DNA from: Bryobacterales bacterium
GTDB taxonomy: Bacteria; Acidobacteriota; Terriglobia; Bryobacterales; Bryobacteraceae
DNA length: 64,000 nt
NCBI GenBank assembly: GCA_016721425.1
Contig: JADKID010000015.1
Span: forward strand, 264,602 to 328,601
Reading direction: 5' to 3'
In this document: piece by piece, positions 9,568 through 19,239 of the stretch
How the letters are laid out: the number at the start of each line of letters is the position of its first letter
Numbering within the stretch: the first letter of the stretch is position 1
The notes under the pieces: generated by a model
What the model saw: the letters and a program-made list of their open reading frames with translations, nothing else
What the model was told of the DNA's origin: nothing
The model's database searches: none
Program-made: the position numbers and the translations under genes

Positions 9568-10437
9568 TCACTGCGGCAGCACGGGGAGTTTGTGTTGATA
9601 ACGCAGATTCACCCCGCGGTGCGCAACGCCTGGACGCCACCGCAAATCCAGTGCGTGGACCTCTGCAGAACCGCATTGTTGCGCCGGATTCAAGTCCAGC
9701 ACGTAATCAGGCCGGACCCGTACCCCAGCCATGACGCGCGGCAGCTTGTTGAATCGCTGCACCTCCCAAATGTCACCTCCGCTATCGATCGCGACTCGCG
9801 TCAGCTCGTACTGAGTCGGCGCGAAGTCATCCGGAGTGCGCGAGTAGAGACTCACGACGTAGGTTGGAATGTGAGCCGAGAGGATCTTAGCCTTCACGGT
9901 TTTTGCAGGGATGTCGCTTGCCACGTCGTCGTTCGAGAAGATTACGAGGAGCGCGCGATTCGGATTCCTGGCGTTCTCCAGATACCGCAGCGCAAAATCT
10001 ATCCCGTCGTAGAGATGCGCTCGCCGCTTAGTCTCAGGCAGAGACACACTGGAGACAACTGCACCCGGATCCGACGTGAACCCGACGCCGAGAGCTGGGC
10101 GTTCCAGACTATTCACCGTAAAAACCTCGTCGCCGGGGCGGATCTGGGTCAGAAATGCCCTCAACGCGGCTTGGACTTCCGGAACGTGCTGGAGCATGTA
10201 CCTGGTAGGCTGCAGGACGATACCCACGGACACGGCGCCGTCCTCGCGCCTCAGCGCCGTGGATGGAATTGCCTTCCCGTCGCACGTCACTTCCAGATGC
10301 TGGGGCAGCAGCGGCCACGCCTCAGTGCCCGCCTCCGCGGCGATCGGCAGGCTCAACACAGCACTTTTTTCTGGCGTAGCCGCCACGGCGAATCCCGTCA
10401 GCAGTGCGATCCCGACAACCGATCCCGCGGCTCTCAT
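9568..10437 (-). CDS. VWFA-related secreted protein
   Basis: 289 residues with an N-terminal signal peptide (VGIALLTGFAVAATP). It fits the Acidobacteria-type VWFA-related domain: VSVGIVLQPTRYM replaces the usual DxSxS MIDAS strand, followed by IRPGDEVFTVN, an AHLYDGIDFALRYL helix and ALLVIFSNDDVAS. Because the DxSxS motif is not intact, metal binding is doubtful. The ATG overlaps the stop of the upstream tolC-like gene by four bases (ATGA type), so it is the last gene of the RND efflux operon. That placement suggests an accessory envelope role for the pump, which is inference only. Confidence 0.8.
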   Translation of the reverse strand: MRAAGSVVGIALLTGFAVAATPEKSAVLSLPIAAEAGTEAWPLLPQHLEVTCDGKAIPSTALRREDGAVSVGIVLQPTRYMLQHVPEVQAALRAFLTQIRPGDEVFTVNSLERPALGVGFTSDPGAVVSSVSLPETKRRAHLYDGIDFALRYLENARNPNRALLVIFSNDDVASDIPAKTVKAKILSAHIPTYVVSLYSRTPDDFAPTQYELTRVAIDSGGDIWEVQRFNKLPRVMAGVRVRPDYVLDLNPAQQCGSAEVHALDLRWRPGVAHRGVNLRYQHKLPVLPQ

Positions 10438-11714
10438 CTGAGATCCCCTGTCTGGAACGCCAACAAGGCCCGCTGTCCCTGATAGTCGAACTTGGCGCTG
10501 ACTTGTGCGATCTGTGCGCGCGTGACGTTCAGCTGGGCCTGGGTCAATTCCACAATGCTGCTGAGGCCGAGTTGATATCTTGCCTGCGCCAGGCTCAGGG
10601 ATTCTTCGGATTGCTGAAGCAATTGGGCGGTCAACTGAAGCCGCTGATACGCATTTACAGCCGCCAGATAGGCCACACGCACATCCCTGGCAACTCTGTT
10701 CTCAGCGTCCCGCGCCAACTGAAGGGCGGCCTCGGTTTTTGCCTGCGCCTCATTCCGACGCGCCGAGAAGAGCCCGCCGTTGAAGATTGGGATGTCCATG
10801 TTGACGCCGGACGCCGCCCAATGGCCCTGGAATCGGTCTGTGTGCAGCGTCGCCACGCCGGTGTTGGCGATCGCGCTCACCGTGGGATAGCGCAGCGCCC
10901 TTTCTGCGCGTTCCAGTTTCGCGGCCGCTTCCGCTTCGAGCCGCGCCTGCTTCAGCTCCGGGCGGTTCTTCAGCGCTTCATCGATCAGGCCATCCACTGT
11001 GGTAGCCAGATTTCCAGGCACTGGGTCTTCCACCAGTTCGTAGCTTTCCTGGACGCTGACACCGAGAGCGTTCGCCAGATCCGCCAGCGTGGATCGCTCT
11101 TCATTCTCGGCGTTGGACAGCAACAGCATCGCCTCTTCCAGGTTCACGCGCGCAAATGTCACGTCGAGCGCAGAACGCAGCTTGCTCTCCTGGAGTGCCT
11201 TGGCCTGATCGGCCACCAGACTCCTTGCAGCCACCGTCGCTTTGGCCACCCGGAGAACCCGCTGCGCACGCAGCGCCGCGTAGTAGCTGCGATCTACCTG
11301 CAACAGCACCTGGGCCCGCGTCGTGTTGGAGAACTCCTCCTGCGCCTGGGCGCGAAGGTCGGCGCTGCCGGCCAGATTGCGCGTACGGCCGAAGTCGGTG
11401 ATCAACTGACTCACTGTCGCGCTGGAAGCCACGCGGTTGAACACCGACGGCGAGTTCAATCCGCCGGCAAATAGACGCGCTTCCTCGCTGGTCATGCCCG
11501 CGGCGGTCATGGACGCCGACACGGTCGGCATCAGCCGTGACCGTACCTGCTTCGGTACCTCCAATGCCGCGCGCTGCAACGCCTTCGCCGATTGCAGCGC
11601 CGGATGGTGGCTGAGCGCCATGGACTCGGCGTCCCGCAGCGTGAGCCGGCGCGGTTGCGGCGCAGCCGCTGCGAGCCCAGCGAACAGAATCGCCGTCAAT
11701 AGCCGCCTATGCAT
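10434..11714 (-). CDS. TolC-family outer membrane efflux protein
   Basis: 426 residues with a signal peptide ending AAAAPQP. It shows the two-repeat TolC/OEP architecture of long helices: LRDAESMALSHHPALQSAKA near residue 25 and the mirrored segment ARYQLGLSSIVELTQAQLNVTRAQ in the second half. The protein would form the outer-membrane duct of a tripartite pump. It overlaps the upstream pump gene by eight bases and the downstream VWFA gene by four, so it is part of one operon with its adaptor and inner-membrane partner. Substrate cannot be told from sequence. Confidence 0.92.
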   Translation of the reverse strand: MHRRLLTAILFAGLAAAAPQPRRLTLRDAESMALSHHPALQSAKALQRAALEVPKQVRSRLMPTVSASMTAAGMTSEEARLFAGGLNSPSVFNRVASSATVSQLITDFGRTRNLAGSADLRAQAQEEFSNTTRAQVLLQVDRSYYAALRAQRVLRVAKATVAARSLVADQAKALQESKLRSALDVTFARVNLEEAMLLLSNAENEERSTLADLANALGVSVQESYELVEDPVPGNLATTVDGLIDEALKNRPELKQARLEAEAAAKLERAERALRYPTVSAIANTGVATLHTDRFQGHWAASGVNMDIPIFNGGLFSARRNEAQAKTEAALQLARDAENRVARDVRVAYLAAVNAYQRLQLTAQLLQQSEESLSLAQARYQLGLSSIVELTQAQLNVTRAQIAQVSAKFDYQGQRALLAFQTGDLR

Positions 11715-14700
11715 GCTGCGCTCGCTGCATTTCTCTGTTCCGATGCCACAGGTAGTAGCTGGCCGGCACCAGCAGGACGGTCAGCGCAACCGAGACCGCC
11801 AGTCCGCCCAGAATCGCTCGCGCCAGCGGTGCGTATGCCTCGCTGCCTTCGCCTAACTTCAATGCCATGGGCAGCAATCCGAAGATCGTTGCCAGGGAAG
11901 TCATCAGCACCGGGCGCAACCGCACCCGGCACGCCAGTGCAACAGCCGAATACACGTCCATGCCCTCCTCGCGCAAATGGCGCGTGAACTCCACAATCAG
12001 AATGCTGTTGGAGACGGCAATGCCCACCAGCATCACCACACCCATCAGCGACATCACGTTCAGCGTTGTTCCGGTGGCTGCCAGCGTAATCAGTACACCC
12101 ACCAGACCCGGCGGTACGGCGATCAAGATGATCAGTGGATCCATGAACGATCGGAACTGCGCCACCAGGATGAGGTACAACAGCAAGACCGCCAGCAGCA
12201 GCCCGATTGTGAAGCTCTGGAACGAAACCCTCATGCCTTGCACCATCCCGCGCATCGTCACCGTCACGCCTGCCGGCAGTTTTGTCTCTGCGATCAGACC
12301 GTCAATCGCTTTCGCGATGCGGCTGAGATCCTCGTCCAGCGGACGCACGTAAACGTCGATCACACGGCGCAGTTGGTAGTGGTCCACCTCGGTCGGCGAA
12401 TCGACACGACGCAGAGAGCTGACGCTGTCCAGTCTCGCCGGGTTCTTCTGCCCGGCGCCGCGCAACGCGATGGCCTTCAGGTCGCCCATGGATCTGATCT
12501 GGCCCTCCTTGTACTGCACAGCCAGCATGTAGTCGTAGCCGCTTTTCGGATCAATCCAGAACGTCGGCGCGATCATCGCGTTGGAGGTTAGCGCGGTGAT
12601 GATGTTGCCGACCACCTCCTTCTGATCCAGGCCAAGCTTAGCCGTCCGGATGCGGTCCACATCCAGTTGCAGGGCAGGGTAGTCCAAATCCTGCGGGATG
12701 TAGAGCTCGGCCACTCCGGGCATTTGTCTGATCCTGGACGCGAGCAGCGTGGCGGTGCTATAGCTGCGCTCCAATGACGAGCCCGCCACCTGCACGTCAA
12801 TTGGCGCGGGCATCCCCATATTCAGAACCGCGTCCACCAGGCCGCCCGACTGCATGTACGAACCCACTTCAGGCATTTGTTCGGAGATCCTGCGCTTGAC
12901 GCGGGCCATGTATTCGTAGCTGCCCGTCTTGTGGCCCGGCTTCAGGCTCACCTGCACAAACGCCGTGTGCATGCCGGAGTTTGGCGTGTAGATCGCCGAG
13001 AACCCAGGGGCAGCCCCGATGTTGGAGACGATCATGCCCAGTTCATCCGGCGGGACCACTTCGCGGATGATCTTTTCGACGCCTTCGATCTTCTCCTCGG
13101 TCACACCAATTCGGGTGCCGGACGAGACCTTCAGGTTCATCATGAACTGGCCTGGGTCGGTACGCGGGAAGAACGACATCCCGATCGTTGGCACGAGGCC
13201 CAAAGAGAGAACGAACAGCACCCCGAAACCGGCGAGCACACGAATGGGCCGATCCAGTGTCTTCTTCACGAGGGTGTCGTAGACCTGCAAAAAGCGCTCG
13301 AAACGGCTGTTAAACCACTCAGAAAAGCGCGAATTCGCACCGTGTGGGGCCGCCTTGATGAAACGTGCGCAAAACAGAGGTACCACCGTCATGGCCACCA
13401 CATAGGAAGCGAATAGCGAGATCACCACGGCCAGAGCCAGGGCAGAGAATAGGAACCGGCTCACGCCGTAGAGCATCGTGACCGGAAAGAACACAACCGC
13501 TGTGGTGAGCGTCGCGGCCAGCACAGGTAATGCTACTTCCCGGCCGCCTTTCTCGGCGGCAACTTCCGGAGTCTCGCCCAGTTCCAGGTGGCGGTAGATG
13601 TTCTCCAGTACCACTACCGAGTTGTCGATGAGGCGCGAAAATGCCAATGCCAAACCGCCCAGCACCATGCTGTTGATCGAGTGGCCGGCGATGGAGAGGA
13701 TGATCAGCGTCGCAAGCGCCGAAAGCGGAATTGAGAAGAAGACCGCGACCGTCGCACGGGCACTGCCCAGGAAGATCAGAATCATCATGGCCGTTAGAAA
13801 CAGGCCGATGGCGCCTTCGTGCAGAAGGCTTTGAATCGCGGTCTTTACGAAGACAGACTGGTCAAAGACGACCCGCGCAGTGAGTTCCTTGGGGATATCC
13901 ACGAGCTTGGTGAGTGCCTCTCGCATCCCATCGACCACGGCGATCGTGTTCGTATCGCCACCCTGTTTCAGAACTGGAATGTAGACGGATCGCTGGCCAT
14001 CTACGCGCACCACGTTGGTTTGAATCTGTTGCGCGTCTTTCGCCACGCCGATGTCGGCGATGCGCACCGGGCTCATGCCGTCCATTTTTACGGGGAGGTC
14101 ATTGATCTCCTGGACCGAGCGAAGCTGTGAGTTGGTGTAGATGTTGTAGTCCAGAGGACCGATCTGCACATCGCCCGTGGGCAGGATCAGGTTGGCCAGA
14201 TTCACCGAGCGAACCAGATCCATGAGGCTCAACTGGTGAGCCTCCAACTTGTACGGATCGGCGTAGACCATAATCTGCCGGAGCCTCCCGCCGAACGGTT
14301 GCGGAACGGAGGCGCCTGGCACGCTGGCCACCTGATTGCGGACCTGGAACTGCGCCATGTCTCGCAGGACGGTCTCGTTCAGGCCATCCCCTTTCAGCGT
14401 GATGAGGCAGACGGGCAGACTGGAGGCGTCGAACTTCAGCACCACCGGGGGCAGTGTGCCTGGCGGCAACTTCCGAAGATTGGCCATGGAAAGGTTGCTG
14501 ATGGTTGTTACCGCGGAGTCGGGGTTCGTCCCAGGCTGAAAGTACACCTTGATGACGCTCACGCCCGGCAACGAGCGGGACTCGATATGGTCGATTCCGC
14601 TGGCTAGCGTGAAGAAGCGTTCCAGCCTGCTCGTAATGTCGGGTTCCATCTGCTCCGGCGGCATGCCCGAGTAGAAAGTCGCGACAACCACCACTGGAAT

Positions 14701-14817
14701 GTTGATGGACGGAAACATATCCACCGGCATCCGCACCAGGCTGTTCAGGCCCAGAATGGCGACGACCAGACAGACAACGACGATGAAGTAGGGCGTGCGA
14801 ATCGCAAATCGCGACAC
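11707..14817 (-). CDS. RND efflux pump permease (AcrB/HAE1-like)
   Basis: 1036 residues, standard RND length, with TM1 near the N-terminus (PYFIVVVCLVVAILGLNSL), the DMFPSINIPVVVV motif, two large periplasmic loops and paired six-helix bundles. The TM4 proton-relay region reads LIDNSVVVLENIYRH, so the first Asp of the usual DD pair is kept and the second is Asn. It would use the proton gradient to drive drugs or other solutes out through the TolC-like partner. The start is GTG at 14817, sharing one base with the adaptor stop. Whether it exports drugs (HAE1) or other solutes is not decidable here. Confidence 0.93.
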   Translation of the reverse strand: MSRFAIRTPYFIVVVCLVVAILGLNSLVRMPVDMFPSINIPVVVVATFYSGMPPEQMEPDITSRLERFFTLASGIDHIESRSLPGVSVIKVYFQPGTNPDSAVTTISNLSMANLRKLPPGTLPPVVLKFDASSLPVCLITLKGDGLNETVLRDMAQFQVRNQVASVPGASVPQPFGGRLRQIMVYADPYKLEAHQLSLMDLVRSVNLANLILPTGDVQIGPLDYNIYTNSQLRSVQEINDLPVKMDGMSPVRIADIGVAKDAQQIQTNVVRVDGQRSVYIPVLKQGGDTNTIAVVDGMREALTKLVDIPKELTARVVFDQSVFVKTAIQSLLHEGAIGLFLTAMMILIFLGSARATVAVFFSIPLSALATLIILSIAGHSINSMVLGGLALAFSRLIDNSVVVLENIYRHLELGETPEVAAEKGGREVALPVLAATLTTAVVFFPVTMLYGVSRFLFSALALAVVISLFASYVVAMTVVPLFCARFIKAAPHGANSRFSEWFNSRFERFLQVYDTLVKKTLDRPIRVLAGFGVLFVLSLGLVPTIGMSFFPRTDPGQFMMNLKVSSGTRIGVTEEKIEGVEKIIREVVPPDELGMIVSNIGAAPGFSAIYTPNSGMHTAFVQVSLKPGHKTGSYEYMARVKRRISEQMPEVGSYMQSGGLVDAVLNMGMPAPIDVQVAGSSLERSYSTATLLASRIRQMPGVAELYIPQDLDYPALQLDVDRIRTAKLGLDQKEVVGNIITALTSNAMIAPTFWIDPKSGYDYMLAVQYKEGQIRSMGDLKAIALRGAGQKNPARLDSVSSLRRVDSPTEVDHYQLRRVIDVYVRPLDEDLSRIAKAIDGLIAETKLPAGVTVTMRGMVQGMRVSFQSFTIGLLLAVLLLYLILVAQFRSFMDPLIILIAVPPGLVGVLITLAATGTTLNVMSLMGVVMLVGIAVSNSILIVEFTRHLREEGMDVYSAVALACRVRLRPVLMTSLATIFGLLPMALKLGEGSEAYAPLARAILGGLAVSVALTVLLVPASYYLWHRNREMQRAQHA

Positions 14818-16031
14818 TACTCGCCACCTTTCCGCAAGACTGCCAGCACTCGCTGGCCTTCCACCAGTTGGTTCGAGTTGCTCACGATTACGTGTTCACC
14901 CTCCGCCAATCCTCGAAGTACCTCCGAATGGTTGGCGGACTCCAAACCCTTGGCGATCTTTCGGACCTGGACCTTGCCATCGGCGTCCACGACGTAAACG
15001 ACCTGCGAACCTTCGCGCTCCTTGACCGCGGTGAGCGGAACGGCCAGGGCTTGCGCACTTGACGCCAGAGTCAGGTCAACCTCCGCATACATGCCGGGCA
15101 TCAGTTCGTCGGCTGGATTCGGCACGTCCACCTCGGCCAGCATCGTGCGGCTGGCTGTATCCACTTTGTCCGTGGTGCGGGCCACCCGTCCCTGGAATGC
15201 CTTGCCCAACGTCGGGATGCGGATATCGAGAGAGGCGCCGACCCGGATGAGCCCGGCGGCCGACTCCGGCACCGGCAGCACCAGGCGCAGCAGGCTGTTC
15301 TGCGACAGTCGCACGACAGGCATGGCCTGCGACTGACTGGCCGTGCCCGCCTGGATCATCGCTCCGTTATCGGCGTATCGCCGCGTCACCACGCCGGCGA
15401 ACGGCGCCGTTACCTGGGTATAAGCCATCATCGTTTTCGACCTGCCCTGCTCCGCTTCCGACACGCGGATCTGTTCCTGGGCCACGACCAGCGCAGACTT
15501 TGCCGACGCCACCTGCGCTCCAGCCATCAGTTCCCGGCTCTGCGCGTCGTCGATCTCCTGTTGAGCCACCAGACCCGGGCGTGACTTTTCCACCGCAGCG
15601 AGGCGCGTGTAGGTAAGGTGCGCCATGTTGTAGGCTGATTCGGCCCGGCGGATCTCGTCCTGAGCCCGCACCAATTCGGCGCGGTTTCTCTGGATCGCCG
15701 CCGCTGCGCGCGTCAGGTCATCCTTCATTTCGGGCGCCTCCAGGATGGCCAGCGTCTGGCCCTGCCGCACCCGATCCCCTACGTCCACCAGCACCTTCTG
15801 CACATAGCCGGCCACCTTGGCCATCACCTCCACTTCCTGGTATGGCACCAGCTCCGCAGTCACCGTCATCGTCCTGGCCATGTCCTGGCGGACTGCCGCC
15901 ACCACGGCGACGCTTGCCTGTTGCGCGGTCTGTGCTCCCGGGCCGGGCGTCGTCCGGCTAGTGGTCCAGGCTGCCAGTAGTCCCGCGGTGACTAGCACCG
16001 CGGCACCCGCACCCACCCATGTCTTCTTCAT
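14817..16031 (-). CDS. RND periplasmic adaptor (membrane fusion protein)
   Basis: 404 residues with an N-terminal membrane anchor or signal (GAGAAVLVTAGLLAAWTTS). It has the HlyD/AcrA order: a lipoyl-like half (EVEVMAKVAGYVQKVLVDVGDRVRQGQTLAILE), a long coiled-coil hairpin (about residues 100-190), the second lipoyl half (APFAGVVTRRYADNGAMI) and beta-barrel and membrane-proximal domains. It bridges the pump and outer-membrane channel. Its ATG overlaps the stop of the RraA-like gene by four bases and its stop abuts the pump start, so translational coupling across the operon is likely. Confidence 0.93.
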   Translation of the reverse strand: MKKTWVGAGAAVLVTAGLLAAWTTSRTTPGPGAQTAQQASVAVVAAVRQDMARTMTVTAELVPYQEVEVMAKVAGYVQKVLVDVGDRVRQGQTLAILEAPEMKDDLTRAAAAIQRNRAELVRAQDEIRRAESAYNMAHLTYTRLAAVEKSRPGLVAQQEIDDAQSRELMAGAQVASAKSALVVAQEQIRVSEAEQGRSKTMMAYTQVTAPFAGVVTRRYADNGAMIQAGTASQSQAMPVVRLSQNSLLRLVLPVPESAAGLIRVGASLDIRIPTLGKAFQGRVARTTDKVDTASRTMLAEVDVPNPADELMPGMYAEVDLTLASSAQALAVPLTAVKEREGSQVVYVVDADGKVQVRKIAKGLESANHSEVLRGLAEGEHVIVSNSNQLVEGQRVLAVLRKGGE

Positions 16032-16738
16032 CGGTTGATCTCCAGGTCGTGCATTTCGGCATAGAGCCGTTCGAACGAAAACTCAGCGGACCGGCAGAGA
16101 TCGATCACTCGTGCCTCACGCCGTGTCCCTTCTCTTGCCAGCCGGACGATGTCGCCAACGGAGCCGACTGGAATGGACAAGACCCCGTGAATGTCCGCGT
16201 AAATCAGGTCCGCCGGATCGATTGGCAGCCCATGGATGTTCACCGGCGTGCCGTACTCCACCAGATGCACATAGGCATGTGAGATGGTCACCTGGTCGGC
16301 AAAGGCCGGAAAGTTCATCTCTCCCAACGCCGGGACATCCCGCACGGCCCCGTTCGTTACCACGCCGATACAGCCAAGTGCCCGCAGGATCTCGGCATGC
16401 ACGTCACTCAACACCGCACCTCGTGCAGGCTGCGGATCGATATCCTCGATTACGGCGATCCTGGGCCAGGGCTGTCTCTCCAGGTAGGCCCACCACTCGG
16501 CGACGTCTTGAAAGGACGAACCGCGTAACGGCGGGTCCCCACAACGGACCCGGCTGGTGGCGGCAAATCCGAGCACTGAGTCGCAACTCCCAGTGACACA
16601 CCGCAGACCGGGCATTGTGTACCCTTCGTTGTGCAGTCGCAGATTCAACTTCTCAATTGCGTTGGCGAGCTTGCAGGTGTCGAACTGCCGCAGCGCGGTC
16701 AGTTCGTCATCGCTCAATCGGGATGGGGTTTGGCTCAC
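16028..16738 (-). CDS. RraA-like / HMG-aldolase-family protein
   Basis: 236 residues. It matches the RraA/MenG-like fold: FDTCKLANAIEKL near the N-terminus, WPRIAVIEDIDPQPARGAVLSDVHA, the nucleotide- or metal-site block GCIGVVTNGAVRDVPAL, and VNIHGLPIDPADLIYADIHGVLSIP. Family members are either aldolases acting on 4-hydroxy-4-methyl-2-oxoglutarate-type acids (class II, divalent metal) or RNase E regulators; the G-x-VTNGAVRD motif with the later DxxGV keeps the aldolase residues. It is the first gene of the RND operon and overlaps the adaptor by four bases, an unusual partner for an efflux pump. Confidence 0.85.
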   Translation of the reverse strand: MSQTPSRLSDDELTALRQFDTCKLANAIEKLNLRLHNEGYTMPGLRCVTGSCDSVLGFAATSRVRCGDPPLRGSSFQDVAEWWAYLERQPWPRIAVIEDIDPQPARGAVLSDVHAEILRALGCIGVVTNGAVRDVPALGEMNFPAFADQVTISHAYVHLVEYGTPVNIHGLPIDPADLIYADIHGVLSIPVGSVGDIVRLAREGTRREARVIDLCRSAEFSFERLYAEMHDLEINR

Positions 16739-16810
16739 CCCTTGAGCCTAGTGGGAGGCCGTCCCTGGAACCATCCCGGCTGGACTGTATATTCGACTTG
16801 AAAAACCCGG

Positions 16811-17461
16811 TTAGCTGACAATCCCCTTGCGCACCGCGTAGAGGACCAGTTCCGGGATGGAGTGCAGATTCAGCTTCTGCAGGATCCGCGTGCGGTGCGT
16901 ATCCACCGTGTACGGGCTGAGGTTCAGCAGCGCTGCGATCTCTTTATTGGCCTTGCCTTCCGCCACCAGTTGGAAGATCTCCCGTTCCCGGTTGGTGAGC
17001 AGTTCGTAGCTATCCACCGCGCCCTTCTGCTTCATCTGGCGGACGTAATCCTCCAGAAGGAGGCGGCTCACCGCCGGACTGAAAAACGACTTGCCATCCC
17101 GCACCGCGCTGATGGCGGCGATCAGATCTGCCTCGGCCGAGTCCTTCAGCAGGTACGCCTTTGCTCCAGCCTGCAGCGCCCGGATCACGTAGCCCTCGTC
17201 GGAGTGCATGCTCAGGATCACCACCGCGACCGCTGCATTGCGCGACACAATCTGCCGGGTCGCTTCGATGCCATTCAGATGCGGCATTGCGATGTCCAGC
17301 ACGGCCACGTCCGGTCTCAGCTCCTCCGCCAGGTCCACCGCCTGCCGGCCATTCTCGGCCTCGCCCACTACAATCAGGCCGGGTTGCCTTTCCAGTAGCA
17401 ATCGCAAGCCGGAACGGATCACCGTATGATCGTCGGCCAGTATCACGCGAGTCGCTTTCAT
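16811..17461 (-). CDS. NarL/FixJ-type response regulator
   Basis: 216 residues. Receiver domain: acidic pair D10-D11, phosphoacceptor D56 in VAVLDIAMPHLNG, and the conserved Lys in KAYLLKD. The C-terminal LuxR/GerE helix-turn-helix reads LTNREREIFQLVAEGKANKE and ends LNLHSIPELVLYAV. It would bind DNA when phosphorylated by the kinase encoded just upstream. The ATG overlaps the kinase stop by four bases, so the pair is translated together. Targets are unknown; the efflux operon 70 bases downstream on the same strand is a possibility only. Confidence 0.93.
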   Translation of the reverse strand: MKATRVILADDHTVIRSGLRLLLERQPGLIVVGEAENGRQAVDLAEELRPDVAVLDIAMPHLNGIEATRQIVSRNAAVAVVILSMHSDEGYVIRALQAGAKAYLLKDSAEADLIAAISAVRDGKSFFSPAVSRLLLEDYVRQMKQKGAVDSYELLTNREREIFQLVAEGKANKEIAALLNLSPYTVDTHRTRILQKLNLHSIPELVLYAVRKGIVS

Positions 17462-18834
17462 GTGCCCCCCTCTATCTGCGGTTGGCCCGGAGGCGCCGGC
17501 AGTTCAATCGTCAGCGTAACCCCGTGTCCCGGCTCGGATTCAATCTGAAACCGGCCATTCAAGTGAGCCGCCCGCTCATGCATGCCAAGCAGGCCCATTC
17601 CGCGCGTCAGCTTCGGCACAAAGCCCTTCCCGTCATCCCGAACTGACACCAGAAGCCGGTCCGGCTCGCTACGCACCATTACCGACACCGTTCTGGCGCC
17701 GGAATGCCGCGCTGCGTTGTGCAACGCCTCCTGCACCAACCTGTAGATCGTGGTGCGGTAGTCATCCGGCAACACCAGATCGTAGTCCTCCGCTACCACC
17801 TCCACTTGCATCCCCGTACGCCGCGAAGTCTCCCGCGCCTGCCACCGCAACGCCGGTATCAGGCCCAGGTCATCCAGCATGGATGGGCGCAGCAGCAGGC
17901 TCAGATTCCGGATCGAGGAAAGGGTGCTCTCCGCGAGATGCTTTACCGAATCCAACCGCTCCAATAGCGCCGGATGACCCGGCGGCACGGCCGCCGCTGC
18001 ATTTGCCAGATCCACCAACATCCCGGAGAGCGATTGACCGGTCTCATCATGAAGCTCCCGCGCGATCCGCCGCCGCTCCTCTTCCTGAATCTCCAGGAGC
18101 CGGGCCGAGAGCGCCTCCAACTGAGCCCGGTCTTCCAGTGACGCTTCATAGCGCGCCCGGGCCGCATTCTCCAGGCGCAGAAAATGAATCAGGGTGAGGC
18201 CGGCCAGCGCGACGCCGAGCATCAGCGCTACGACAACTACGCTCGTCAACCGATTCTTCAGGTCCTGGATCAGCTCCGCGGATTGATCCGTGGCCGCCCG
18301 CAAATCCACTTCATTGGACCGGCGCACTTCGTCGAGAAGCTGGAGAAACTCGTCCCGTCTCGGGGACAGTTGTTCTGCCAGCAAATCATAGCCTAGCCTG
18401 GTGCGTTGTGCGTCGTTCCACTCCAGAGCCGGCGTCACCGTCTGCCAGTAGCTCTGCAATGACCTTTGCAGTTGCCGCAGCACCGGCAGCTGGTTCAAAG
18501 GTCCGCTTGTCTGGTACTTCGCCATGCCGGCCATGGCGCCATCCCAGGCCTCCATTGCCTGCCTCCTGTGTAGCGCCGGCGCGGAGGATTCGCGATCCAG
18601 CAGGTAGTCGCGAATTCGGCTGGTAGCGGCGTACGCATGGCTCCGGATAGACTCCAGCTGATCGCTGCGCCCGATAAACTGGCGCGTGCTCCGGTCCTCA
18701 AGTTCGGCCACCTGCTTGAGCGAGTGCAACGCATACAGGCCCGCAAACGCCAGAAGTGCCAGCAATCCCAGGAAGCCGGTGAGAAGCACCAGGCGGACGC
18801 CGGAAAGTAGCGGCCTCGGATTGTGGGTGCCCAT
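17458..18834 (-). CDS. NarX/DesK-type sensor histidine kinase (HisKA_3)
   Basis: 458 residues. TM1 (LVLLTGFLGLLALLAFAGLYAL) and TM2 (LTSVVVVALMLGVALAGLTLI, about residue 195) flank a helical periplasmic sensor of CHASE3-like character. The dimerisation and phosphoacceptor box is RRRIARELHDETGQSLSG. The ATPase domain has the N-box (LVQEALHNAARHSGA), DDGKGF and GLLGMHERA. It signals to the adjacent response regulator, with a four-base overlap. The ligand is not predictable. It is divergent from the 19,240 gene across a 400-base gap. Confidence 0.92.
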   Translation of the reverse strand: MGTHNPRPLLSGVRLVLLTGFLGLLALLAFAGLYALHSLKQVAELEDRSTRQFIGRSDQLESIRSHAYAATSRIRDYLLDRESSAPALHRRQAMEAWDGAMAGMAKYQTSGPLNQLPVLRQLQRSLQSYWQTVTPALEWNDAQRTRLGYDLLAEQLSPRRDEFLQLLDEVRRSNEVDLRAATDQSAELIQDLKNRLTSVVVVALMLGVALAGLTLIHFLRLENAARARYEASLEDRAQLEALSARLLEIQEEERRRIARELHDETGQSLSGMLVDLANAAAAVPPGHPALLERLDSVKHLAESTLSSIRNLSLLLRPSMLDDLGLIPALRWQARETSRRTGMQVEVVAEDYDLVLPDDYRTTIYRLVQEALHNAARHSGARTVSVMVRSEPDRLLVSVRDDGKGFVPKLTRGMGLLGMHERAAHLNGRFQIESEPGHGVTLTIELPAPPGQPQIEGGT

Positions 18835-19239
18835 CGCCTACGATCTATACCACGAGCCACTTGCCCGCGACGACTGCCGTCCAATTTCAGCGGCCGCGGA
18901 ACGCCCAGGTCATGCGGACCGCGGCGCCGATCCTGCGCTCCTATTCCCGTGGAGCTCGTCCCACTCCAGGAAGACACGGCGCAATCCGCCTGGCGGCTCT
19001 GGCGCTCCACTTGCCCCGATGATGTTCGATTGGACCAATCCTTCTCTGCCGGAGATCCAATCACGCTCTTCGTCTTCGCGGTGCTGATCATCCTGACGAT
19101 TGCGGCCAGCTGCCGCCTGCCGCCTCGGGCGCAGTCTCTGTCCAACGCGGCACGGTTGGCGGACCCAGCCGGGCCGTGCCGGCGCCCGGCGGTATACTCG
19201 AACAGCAGAGGATGTCCATCGCTCGGAGGTCGGCTCATC
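18835..19239. other. Divergent intergenic region
   Basis: About 400 bases between the histidine kinase (minus) and the secreted two-repeat protein (plus). A plus-strand frame is open through part of it but shows no motif and no start with a good ribosome site. It presumably holds the two divergent promoters; I could not place them with confidence. Confidence 0.4.

Noticed and set aside
10404..11474. A 356-codon plus-strand frame
   Set aside because: Antisense shadow of the TolC-like gene.
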